DNA of 64,000 nucleotides from Opitutales bacterium (GTDB lineage Bacteria > Verrucomicrobiota > Verrucomicrobiia > Opitutales > Seribacteraceae): NCBI GenBank assembly GCA_029254745.1, contig JAQWWZ010000059.1:1-64000 (forward strand). Direction: 5' to 3'. Position 1 is the stretch's first letter, and each line of letters starts with the position of its first letter. Of this stretch, positions 55,511-63,604 are shown piece after piece. The notes under the pieces are model-generated. The model was not told the origin of the DNA and did no database searches. It saw nothing but the letters and a program-made list of their open reading frames with translations. The position numbers and the translations under genes are program-made.

Positions 55511-55519
55511 AATTTGCTT

Positions 55520-56233
55520 TCATACGATCAGATTTAATTCACCATCGCTAAGTACAGCAGCTCGGTCAGTTGCCTTGGCAAACTTGGGATTATGAGTGAC
55601 TAATAAAAGCGACGCTTTTTCCTCCTCACAAGTTTGCAATAATAAATCCATTACTTCCCCTCCTGTCTTTTCATCGAGATTTCCTGTGGGCTCATCAGCT
55701 AGAATTACTTCGGGCGAATTGATTAATGCACGAGCAATTGCGACCCTTTGCCTTTCACCACCTGATAATTTTGGTGGTATTTGATTCGCCTTTTTTTCTA
55801 CTCCCATTTTTTGCAGTAAATGAATGACTCGTTCCTGTTTTTTTTGATTCAAACTTCCGTTTAAACGGGCAGGTAAAATTACATTCTGAAAAACTGTTAA
55901 TTCTGGAATTAAGTAATAAGCCTGATAAATAACTCCAAGGTATGTTCCTCTTTGCGCAATCTGTTTGGCATCCTGTTTCTGAGATGCCTCCATCATTTTA
56001 TTGCCCCAAAAAATTTCTCCCCCATCACCTTGCTCCAAGCGAGCGAGTAAATTTAAAAGGGTTGATTTTCCACATCCAGAATCTCCTTGAATACTTAAGG
56101 ATTCTGCTTTTCTAAGAGAAAGGTTTACCGAACGCAGAACTTCGAGTCTTGAATCGCCAAAAACAAAAGACTTTTTTAAAGATTTTGCCTGAAGACTAAA
56201 ATGTTCAGTTGTATTATTCACTCCGCAATGCAT
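55520..56233 (-). CDS. lolD: Lipoprotein-release ABC transporter ATP-binding protein LolD
   Basis: The ATPase of the LolCDE complex that extracts lipoproteins from the inner membrane for the outer membrane. The 237-residue protein has Walker [10 protein letters not shown], signature [15 protein letters not shown], Walker [13 protein letters not shown] and the switch His in [11 protein letters not shown]. It overlaps the permease gene upstream by 20 bases and is followed by the Gfo/Idh/MocA gene after 9 bases. Confidence 0.92.
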   Translation of the reverse strand: MHCGVNNTTEHFSLQAKSLKKSFVFGDSRLEVLRSVNLSLRKAESLSIQGDSGCGKSTLLNLLARLEQGDGGEIFWGNKMMEASQKQDAKQIAQRGTYLGVIYQAYYLIPELTVFQNVILPARLNGSLNQKKQERVIHLLQKMGVEKKANQIPPKLSGGERQRVAIARALINSPEVILADEPTGNLDEKTGGEVMDLLLQTCEEEKASLLLVTHNPKFAKATDRAAVLSDGELNLIV

Positions 56234-57827
56234 CCGCTGGGTTTAACCGTGCAGCCCTCCAGGCAGGAAGTAAACCTGCGATTGTGGAAACCAAAATGGC
56301 GAAAGCGGCAAAGGAGAAAAAAGTCATCATACTTGCAGTTGACTCCCATGGGTAAAAGACTTCCAAACTGTAAAAATCATAAAACTGTGCTACTCCTGCT
56401 TGGCCCTCTTTACCTGCGATCTTCTCCACAATAAAACTCATGAGCCCATCGCGGTAACGAATAAACAAAATCGCTAGACCGCAACCGAGAATGGAACCCA
56501 GACTACCGATGATAAAGCCTTGCAGGCAGAAAATAAGCCCGACTGAAAATTGATTACCACCGATAGCGATCAAAAGACCAATTTCTTTTATCTTCCTCAA
56601 GACCGATGTCATCAGGGCGATAGCAATGGCAAAAGCCGCAACCAGTCCAATCGGTATCATAATCAAAACCATTAAATACTCTTCAAATTTTAAAAGTTCA
56701 AAAAACCACGCATTTTCAACAAACCAAGGAATAATCGCCCAATCGTCTCCCCCCTTTTCTTCCAACTCTTTGCAGAGATTACCAAGTCGTTCATCATTAC
56801 CTGCAATACTCTCAGAAAACTTTAGATAATAGCCATCCCTCACAGTAGGTTGATTCTTAATATCTTCCATAAAGCGAAGACTCCCAAAAAGAACCTCTGT
56901 ATGAAACCCCTGCCAAGGTACATCAATAATTCCTCCCACTTTAACCTCATGAGGCGGAGACATTTCATCTGACTTGGCTTTCTCGATCATGGATGGTGAA
57001 TAGACCTCCAATGTCGAAGCCCGGAAACATTGAAAATGGAAGGTATCTCCTTTGGCAAAAGAACGATCACCCTCAATAAACTCGAAGATCGGCCTGCCAA
57101 AGCCAAGATCAATAATTCCACCCGTAAGATCATAAATTCGTTTAAAACGAGAAAGCTTTTCCTTTATCAAAACCTGGCTCTGACCTAAGAATTCAATATC
57201 CCACTCCGCGGATGCCACAAAGGGGTCTAATCTTTGAACGCGAACGGTTCCGGTCTGTCTACCTTCCGAATTCGTTTTGTTATGATCTACTATTCGAAGA
57301 ACCGCTGCGGGTCTAACTCCTAACCGGTTGGCAACTTCTAGACTGATGAAAACGACTTCATCTTCCAACGAATCCATGGTCGGAACTGGAGTGATATCTT
57401 CAGCCCCGTAGGAATCAATAACTGAATGACCTTTCTCGAGGAATGTATTGAAAGGTAAGACTTCAGCACTGGTGACAGGATCTAACCCAATGGAATGAGG
57501 AATCGAAGTATATTCACGATTTTGAAGAAGGAGTTGCCCTTGAATGTACGGAGAGCACCCAACTACTTCAGGATGGGCACTAAGTATTGGCTTTAAATCT
57601 TTTGTCCGACTGCTTGGATTAAGGGGCAGAACCCGAGCATGACCTTGGGCATCAATAATATCTGACCTAAACTTTTCTTGAAAGCCCTGCATAAATGTAA
57701 TCACCACAATCATTACATTGACACCTAGCGCAACTCCGACAACAGCGAGCATCGAAAAAAACGATACTTTTTTTTGAGAAGGGAACAATTGTTTCCAGGC
57801 AAGATATAGCGGCCATGGTATTTTCAT
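56214..57827 (-). CDS. Lipoprotein-release ABC transporter permease, LolC/LolE family
   Basis: The 537-residue permease has an N-terminal helix (about 25-48, SFFSMLAVVGVALGVNVMIVVITFMQGF), a large periplasmic domain and three C-terminal helices (about 390-415, 430-460, 500-525). The phrase IGLLIAIGG and the [18 protein letters not shown] end are typical of LolC/E. It is longer than Escherichia coli LolC or LolE (about 400) because the periplasmic part is bigger. With only one permease gene, a LolF-type homodimer is the natural reading. Confidence 0.88.
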   Translation of the reverse strand: MKIPWPLYLAWKQLFPSQKKVSFFSMLAVVGVALGVNVMIVVITFMQGFQEKFRSDIIDAQGHARVLPLNPSSRTKDLKPILSAHPEVVGCSPYIQGQLLLQNREYTSIPHSIGLDPVTSAEVLPFNTFLEKGHSVIDSYGAEDITPVPTMDSLEDEVVFISLEVANRLGVRPAAVLRIVDHNKTNSEGRQTGTVRVQRLDPFVASAEWDIEFLGQSQVLIKEKLSRFKRIYDLTGGIIDLGFGRPIFEFIEGDRSFAKGDTFHFQCFRASTLEVYSPSMIEKAKSDEMSPPHEVKVGGIIDVPWQGFHTEVLFGSLRFMEDIKNQPTVRDGYYLKFSESIAGNDERLGNLCKELEEKGGDDWAIIPWFVENAWFFELLKFEEYLMVLIMIPIGLVAAFAIAIALMTSVLRKIKEIGLLIAIGGNQFSVGLIFCLQGFIIGSLGSILGCGLAILFIRYRDGLMSFIVEKIAGKEGQAGVAQFYDFYSLEVFYPWESTASMMTFFSFAAFAILVSTIAGLLPAWRAARLNPADALRSE

Positions 57828-57875
57828 TTCTTAAAAAAACCTCTGTTCTCTAGCAAATGAATACCATGAATAACT

Positions 57876-58172
57876 CTACTCAGGGATACGGCTACCGTTC
57901 ACTTCTAATAAATTGGTGACATTCAAGTCTTCTGTGATCCAATTCTGTATCCCATCCCTAATCTCCTCAATTCCTGTCATATCTACCTCAGGCAGAGGAT
58001 AGTCTGCTTGAAAGTAATGAACATACCCGAAGTAAAGGGCAATGAATACAAGAGAAATAAGAGCCATTTTCAGGAGCCTCTTCAAAATTGCAAAAATGAG
58101 CAGTAAGCAAAACAAGCTAAGTGTAACGGTTAGCAAAGGGTGGCTTAAAATTCTCTCTAAGATCTCTTCCAT
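57876..58172 (-). CDS. Small membrane protein of unknown function
   Basis: The 98-residue protein has one long hydrophobic stretch (about 11-49) that could cross the membrane twice, then an acidic end of about 45 residues. Last in the chain of minus-strand genes after the ydbH-like operon. I recall no family. Confidence 0.55.
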   Translation of the reverse strand: MEEILERILSHPLLTVTLSLFCLLLIFAILKRLLKMALISLVFIALYFGYVHYFQADYPLPEVDMTGIEEIRDGIQNWITEDLNVTNLLEVNGSRIPE

Positions 58173-58244
58173 AAAAAAGATCCTATATTGTGTAAGCTTG
58201 GGATCGGGACAACGAAAAAGGATCAGTTTTTCAAGGTAACCTTT

Positions 58245-58748
58245 CTATTTCACAATCGGACCAGTTGCTGCCGAAAAACCTAGCTGTGAAATCTCAAATC
58301 TTAATTCCCTTAGTTCACGATTGTATAAATTCAATTGAGCACGTGCATTTACCACATCTTCTTCCCTCGATTGAAGGCGTGCCTGCCAGGCTATTTTTTC
58401 CCGATCCACAATAAAACCTTCATCTGAAGGGAATTGTCGATTTAACCCTTCAAATCTTGCAATTCCAGCTTCGATTGAAAGTTTGGCAAGCTCAGCTACA
58501 TTCAGCTCCTTTTCGGCGATGACAAGCTTTGTTCTCATAACCAGCCATTTTTTTTCCAAAGTCAGGCTTAGCTTTTTTCTTTCGAGAATTTTTCTTTTCC
58601 GCTCAAAGTCATGCGATAACGGGGAAGTCTCATTAACCGTTTGATTCTTACCTGCATTATTTTTTCCAGTCTTGGACTGACATGCAGATAAAAAAATAAG
58701 ATAGGAGAAAATTGAAAGTCTCGTAAAAGCAGCAAAATATGCCTTCAC
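58245..58748 (-). CDS. Lipoprotein with a coiled-coil region, fourth gene of the ydbH-like operon
   Basis: The frame opens at 58784, but GTG 58748 overlaps the ydbL stop in GTGA and gives a proper lipoprotein signal with lipobox LSAC, so I start it there (167 residues). The mature part is almost all charged helix with heptad-like pattern (about 45-160; EKKLSLTLEKKW region and DREKIAWQARLQSREEDVV). It may form a coiled coil in the periplasm. No family is recognised. Its coupling to ydbL is a good hint that it works with the ydbH-ynbE-ydbL products. Confidence 0.6.
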   Translation of the reverse strand: MKAYFAAFTRLSIFSYLIFLSACQSKTGKNNAGKNQTVNETSPLSHDFERKRKILERKKLSLTLEKKWLVMRTKLVIAEKELNVAELAKLSIEAGIARFEGLNRQFPSDEGFIVDREKIAWQARLQSREEDVVNARAQLNLYNRELRELRFEISQLGFSAATGPIVK

Positions 58749-59107
58749 TTTTCTGACCAAGAGCCAGAAGAACCTTTTTGCCAATGTCCGTTTTTGTCAC
58801 GAGATTTCATCGCATTAGAAAACATTTGCGCAACTTCTTGAATCGTACTTCCGTGTTTTTTAGCAGCCGTAACAAAATACTTTTTTCGGTCTGAATTCTC
58901 ATCAGTAACAAGTTTCTTAGCGGCTTCACTTGCCAGATCCCGCAGATGAAGAAAGCCGTCAATGCCCTCACCTACGCTGCCTGCATCCTTTGCTTTTAGA
59001 ATGGAGGGCAATCGCTCCTTCATCCTATCTTTAAAATCTGCTTGCAAAGAAGTTTGTACGACTAAAAAGCTTATGGCTGTAAGGAATAGAATAGATAGTT
59101 TTTTCAT
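58745..59107 (-). CDS. ydbL: YdbL-like periplasmic protein (DUF1318)
   Basis: The frame opens at 59167, but Met21 at 59107 starts a clean signal peptide (about 23 residues, ending SLQAD). The mature protein has AKDAGSVGEGIDGFLHL, a middle with KKHGSTIQEVAQMF and the end GHWQKGSSGSW, which match the order of motifs in E. coli YdbL: a GxVGE phrase, a DEVAKMAG-like helix and a final GxWLKK. YdbL assists the YdbH-YnbE bridge. It follows ynbE by 28 bases and is coupled to the next lipoprotein. Confidence 0.75.
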   Translation of the reverse strand: MKKLSILFLTAISFLVVQTSLQADFKDRMKERLPSILKAKDAGSVGEGIDGFLHLRDLASEAAKKLVTDENSDRKKYFVTAAKKHGSTIQEVAQMFSNAMKSRDKNGHWQKGSSGSWSEK

Positions 59108-59135
59108 AATCAAGGGATATATCCGGGTTAATCTG

Positions 59136-59294
59136 CTAATCTGAGTAAAGATCATCCACAAAGTCATTTACTTCTTTTTCAACTTTGATCGTTATGTTGT
59201 GATCGAGAGTGATGTGGTGTTCTGTTTTTAAAGTAAAGCAACTGGTAAAACTTATGCACAGGCATAACATCAGCGTATTTTTAATAAAATTCAT
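59136..59294 (-). CDS. ynbE: YnbE-like small outer-membrane lipoprotein
   Basis: The frame opens at 59342, but Met17 at 59294 starts a lipoprotein signal with lipobox FTSC, so this is the likely start (52 residues). The short mature part HHITLDHNITIKVEKEVNDFV matches YnbE, where the phrase INxNVxIxxEIxIKxDKDVE extends the beta sheet of YdbH. In E. coli YnbE multimers are thought to connect YdbH to the outer membrane. It directly follows the ydbH-like gene. Confidence 0.75.
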   Translation of the reverse strand: MNFIKNTLMLCLCISFTSCFTLKTEHHITLDHNITIKVEKEVNDFVDDLYSD

Positions 59295-59342
59295 AGGCTC
59301 ATCTGAAAACAAAGATAAAATATTAGCAATCAAGTTTTGCAT

Positions 59343-61769
59343 TCATCGATTAACTTGAAATTTTATCAAATCTATCGCTTCTATTATTTCCTTTAGGTCA
59401 CCCGTAATTTTAGGCTTATAGTCGAGATCAATTTTTTTTCCCTCTACTTCTGCTGTGCCTTGGATGAGTCCACGAATCTCTCGAGTTCCATCGACGACCT
59501 TAAAATCTAATCTCATCGCATCCATTGAAAGATTTTGGAGTGCTGCCTCGGCCAATACAGTCTGCTTATACAACAAATCAGATTCATCAAGGGTATTGGA
59601 GAGCAACCCCTTGGCATTCCAACTGTAATAACCTTTCCCTTCATCCACGAACTTTAGAAACCCCCCGATAAAATCCCATACATTGGCACTATCAGGGGCT
59701 ATTGGTATTTGACCGGAAAAATTGCCATCAATTTGAAGATCCAAATCTTTAAATAAGTCCACAAGTCTCTGTCCACAAACTTGATCAAAATCTAAAACAA
59801 TACGGCTCTCTTTCTGGTTCAAAGAAATAATACTTTCTCCCAGTCCAAGCCTACCATCAAACCCGCTCATCGAAAGATGATGGATTTGGCAAACTTCACC
59901 CTTTTCAACACTTACGCTAAGATTACCATCAATAAACTCGAAATCTCCAACATTGACTTGATTGAAGGATAATAATTGTTCGTTGGCAGTGGTAAAGGGA
60001 TTCAATGACTTGATTTTCACAGATCCATCCAAATCAACAAGTTCAACTTCATATTCCTTATTTGATAATACAAAATGACTTCGATTAAACGAAATGCTAT
60101 AATTAGCATCTGCCAAAGGATCTTGCTCGGTCTGTATGATGATGTTGGCTGGATCCATTTTAAAAATGATATCTCCCATAGAAAACTTCAAGGTTTTCAG
60201 TTCGAGTTGCCGGGCAGATAAAACCCGGAATTCAAGAAAGATATCATTCATCATAAAGTCATCGCCTACCTGTACTTTCGGAATCCGTATTTCTTGAAAA
60301 TCAGGAACTTCAGGCAACAGGCTGAAATCAACTGTGCCTCGGTAAGAAAAATCTGTAAAAGTCAACTGACTGCCAGGCATATGAAATGTCAATGGTGGCA
60401 TTTCAAGATCCCAAAGTTTCAAATTCTCATGTCCTTTAAATAAAATACGCCCCTCCTCCAAGTTCACAGTACCAGAGTCCCAAGACAAGTGATCAAACCT
60501 TACCTCGCGCGTCTCAGTAAACATTTCTTCAAAGCTAGAATTTACATCGACCTCAAAAAAAGGAATCGATAAATTTCGAACCTTAACAGGGAATTGTTTA
60601 CTTCCATTTAATTCCCAGATCTCTGCACTGATAGCGTCCTTATCCGCCCGGGTTCCATCGGAACCCAAGCGTCTTTTTTGCATTCTTGCTCCAACCGCTT
60701 CAATTTGATTATTCCAAGTGAGATTAGCATAGGCATTTATTGTGGAAGGAACACCTTGGGAAAAATCCGTGACAAATGCCATGAACTTAGAAATTTGAAG
60801 TTTCTCGTTTCCAACATTAAATTCTAGGTCGCTTGCGTTTACTTCAACAAAGAGCGATTCTAGTATTTGCTGGTTTATGTTGGAATCATTGATATCAAGA
60901 GTGGCATTCTTCCGGAAAACTAAATCTCCCCCCTGTATGCTAAAACTCGGAGATGTAAGGATACCCAAATTCTTCATCTGCTCGGATGAAAAGTCAGCAT
61001 TTTCTAAATCTAATGCCTGAAGCTTTGAGGTCATGTGTAAAATGTCATCTTCCAGCGAAAAGGTGAGGTCACTTTTCATCGGCATACCTAGTAAAGACGC
61101 GTCTATTTGAAAGTTTAGAAAACCTTCAGTGAACAGGGAGGTTGAATTGAATTCTAGCCCCAATACCCCATCCTGCCCAGAAACTTCAATTGTTGAATCC
61201 CGAAGCCTCATGTGCGCGAGCGGGGGATACTTCAGGTACTCAGCAATCGCTAGCCCTGAAGGTTTAGTTTGGTTGTCATCTGTTCCATTTCCTGATGTCT
61301 CGCCCATTAATTTATACAATTTTGGCAAATCAACACGAATGGATAGACCATCAATACTCGTAGCATTCAGGAAAAGATTTAACTTTTTCCAAAAGTAAAC
61401 AAACTGTAACTTCTTGATATCAACTTGACCCGCATCACTCTCAATTTTCAAATCCTCAACAGTTGCCCTGAGTAGATTATTAGGAATAAAATATTTCCAC
61501 CATTGGGGCTTCATTACCTTTCCCACTTTTACCCCAACATTCAACAGGTCAAAAGCCATCCAATCTAAGGCAATTTTTTCAGCAGAAATCCATTCAGTAT
61601 TTAAATGCTCAAGGTGAAGGGAACTTATTTCTATGTCATTTTTTTGCGCAATATCTTTAATCGTAGATTCGGTAATATCATCGAGAAAAATATAGGTTAG
61701 TCCAAGAGCAGAAAATATTCCGACTACCCAAGCTAATGCAATTTTTTTCTTTCTTCTCGATTTTGCCAT
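59343..61769 (-). CDS. ydbH: YdbH-like AsmA-family intermembrane protein
   Basis: The 808-residue protein has one N-terminal membrane helix (about 10-30) and then a long chain of beta-rich repeats like the AsmA-type bridges YhdP, TamB and YdbH, which transport phospholipids between the membranes. Its size is near that of E. coli YdbH. The assignment is supported by the next two genes, which match ynbE and ydbL in order. The repeats are too diverged for residue-level comparison. Confidence 0.75.
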   Translation of the reverse strand: MAKSRRKKKIALAWVVGIFSALGLTYIFLDDITESTIKDIAQKNDIEISSLHLEHLNTEWISAEKIALDWMAFDLLNVGVKVGKVMKPQWWKYFIPNNLLRATVEDLKIESDAGQVDIKKLQFVYFWKKLNLFLNATSIDGLSIRVDLPKLYKLMGETSGNGTDDNQTKPSGLAIAEYLKYPPLAHMRLRDSTIEVSGQDGVLGLEFNSTSLFTEGFLNFQIDASLLGMPMKSDLTFSLEDDILHMTSKLQALDLENADFSSEQMKNLGILTSPSFSIQGGDLVFRKNATLDINDSNINQQILESLFVEVNASDLEFNVGNEKLQISKFMAFVTDFSQGVPSTINAYANLTWNNQIEAVGARMQKRRLGSDGTRADKDAISAEIWELNGSKQFPVKVRNLSIPFFEVDVNSSFEEMFTETREVRFDHLSWDSGTVNLEEGRILFKGHENLKLWDLEMPPLTFHMPGSQLTFTDFSYRGTVDFSLLPEVPDFQEIRIPKVQVGDDFMMNDIFLEFRVLSARQLELKTLKFSMGDIIFKMDPANIIIQTEQDPLADANYSISFNRSHFVLSNKEYEVELVDLDGSVKIKSLNPFTTANEQLLSFNQVNVGDFEFIDGNLSVSVEKGEVCQIHHLSMSGFDGRLGLGESIISLNQKESRIVLDFDQVCGQRLVDLFKDLDLQIDGNFSGQIPIAPDSANVWDFIGGFLKFVDEGKGYYSWNAKGLLSNTLDESDLLYKQTVLAEAALQNLSMDAMRLDFKVVDGTREIRGLIQGTAEVEGKKIDLDYKPKITGDLKEIIEAIDLIKFQVNR

Positions 61770-61878
61770 AATTTAAAGATAAGCACTTTACGATGCGGAG
61801 ATTCTAGCAGTCTGCAAAGCTCAAAATCATCTAAGCCCGATTTCGGTACGAAAATCCCAAAAAAGAGAAAGTAAAAAA

Positions 61879-62535
61879 GTGCAAGAAATTATAACTATAT
61901 GGCGAGATTCTTTGCACCGAGTTTTGGACATTTATGAGAGAAAGAGAGGAAGACTAATTATTTTTTTTCCGCTTCTCTTTCTCTTTTTTATTTTTCTAAA
62001 TATTGCCTGTTACTGGTGGGCTATTTACACGGCTTTTCCCTTTTATATGGAAACCCATGAGGCTTCTCATTATTTGAAGCTTCAATTTCCAGTAGGATTA
62101 TTCGGTGCCTTATTTGATAGCCTTTCTTTCTTTGTTACAATCTGGATAATAAGGAGAGCCTTGGATTCCACCAAAACTTCAGAATATATATTTCATCTCT
62201 CTTTGGACCTCGCCATTGCGTTGATCGCAACACTTTGGGTGCTTTTCGTATTCACTTTTGGGGGGTGGCTCATCAGTTTGTGGGAACAAGTTCCTGAGCA
62301 AATTTCTGAACGTAGTATAAAATATACCAACCGGGCTGTTCAAGCGATACAAGACCCAACCGGTAGAGAAAATGCTAAGAATATATATTTTGGGCTCATC
62401 ATGGGAGTTTCCGCTGCTCTCCCAACTTGCTTTCATCTTCTACTCTTTTTTTCCGCTTTTTTATCAAAAGCAAAGAAAAAAGTATTACCCACTCGAAAGA
62501 AAGTGATGCCAGAAAATATTAATCACCCAGACTGA
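61879..62535 (+). CDS. Multi-pass membrane protein of unknown function
   Basis: The 218-residue protein starts at GTG and has four hydrophobic helices (about 25-48, 66-90, 100-130, 172-197). Between the third and fourth helices is a soluble loop with EQVPEQISERSIKYTN. The short C-terminus is basic. I do not recognise the family. It is divergent from the ydbH-like gene and convergent with the histone-deacetylase-type gene. Confidence 0.6.
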   Translation: MQEIITIWRDSLHRVLDIYERKRGRLIIFFPLLFLFFIFLNIACYWWAIYTAFPFYMETHEASHYLKLQFPVGLFGALFDSLSFFVTIWIIRRALDSTKTSEYIFHLSLDLAIALIATLWVLFVFTFGGWLISLWEQVPEQISERSIKYTNRAVQAIQDPTGRENAKNIYFGLIMGVSAALPTCFHLLLFFSAFLSKAKKKVLPTRKKVMPENINHPD

Positions 62536-62562
62536 ATACTCTAAGAATGGATAGAGTGAGCT

Positions 62563-63558
62563 TCACCAAGTGGGCTCCGTCCCTTTATATTTCACTTCAT
62601 CCAGGGAGATCTTTGGGAATGAGTCCGTAGCTGTTACATCTTTCTTTACCCGCTTTGCGGCTTCCATGAAAAGATCTGTAAAAGCATCGACCGTATCCTC
62701 AATAGGTTTGGCATACCCGCCCCCCATAAAGACGACCATCGGCATATTCATTTCCTCACACCAGTCCATAACCAATTGATTTCTTTTCGCAAGACCTCGC
62801 CGAGACAAAGCAAGTAAACCAAGGGCATCTGTCGCAAGTCCGTCCACTCCTGCTTGATAAAACAGAAGGTCAAAATTCATACTTCGTAAGTGATCGAGTA
62901 CTTTGGAAAGAGATTCTAAATATTCTTCATCTCCAGTTTCATTTTCAAAACCTACATCCCAGTTACTCACTTTTTTTCGAAAAGGGAAATTATTAAGTCC
63001 ATGCAAAGAAACGGTAAACACCCGATCATCTTGCTTAAAAATTTCAGCTGTGCCATCTCCTTGATGTACATCTAAATCAAGGATAAGCACACGATTGACA
63101 TCTTTCTCCTGCAGAGCCTTTTCAGCACAAATTGCCAAATCATTAAAAATACAATACCCCGCACCCTGATCTCGAAATGCATGGTGCGTACCACCTGCCA
63201 TATTTCCTGCAATAGATTGGCCTTGAAAAATATCATGTAAGGCGGCGAGCGCACCACCAGTAAGACGGAGGGTCCTTTCAACAATCGAATCACGCCAAGG
63301 CCTAAGTCCAATTCTCCTCCTTTCTTTTTCAGTGAGCTGTCCGTCTAGGAAACGCTCCACATACTGCTCGTCATGGACAAGCAGTATGTCATCTACCTTA
63401 GCTAGATCTGGACTCGCCCAATGTATTGAATTGCCATGATCAACTTGTTTCAACTTGTGGTGTAATTTTTGGTACCGGCTGACTGGAAACCGGGCACTTG
63501 GATCAAGGCCTGATGAATAAATTTCATCATAATACAGGTTAAATATAGGGTCTGTCAC
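62563..63558 (-). CDS. Histone deacetylase family protein
   Basis: A zinc amidohydrolase of the HDAC/AcuC/acetylpolyamine group, 331 residues. The active-site His pair is in GGTHHAF (125-126), zinc ligands are Asp163 and His165 in DLDVHQGDGT and Asp240 in AGVDGL, and the catalytic Tyr283 is in GGGY. In bacteria such enzymes remove acetyl groups from proteins (for example acetyl-CoA synthetase) or from acetylpolyamines. The substrate cannot be read from sequence. The gene is divergent from an ADP-ribosylglycohydrolase gene 46 bases away. Confidence 0.94.
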   Translation of the reverse strand: MTDPIFNLYYDEIYSSGLDPSARFPVSRYQKLHHKLKQVDHGNSIHWASPDLAKVDDILLVHDEQYVERFLDGQLTEKERRRIGLRPWRDSIVERTLRLTGGALAALHDIFQGQSIAGNMAGGTHHAFRDQGAGYCIFNDLAICAEKALQEKDVNRVLILDLDVHQGDGTAEIFKQDDRVFTVSLHGLNNFPFRKKVSNWDVGFENETGDEEYLESLSKVLDHLRSMNFDLLFYQAGVDGLATDALGLLALSRRGLAKRNQLVMDWCEEMNMPMVVFMGGGYAKPIEDTVDAFTDLFMEAAKRVKKDVTATDSFPKISLDEVKYKGTEPTW

Positions 63559-63604
63559 AATAGAAGATGATATATTTGGGATATGAAAAATAACTCCTAT
63601 ACAT

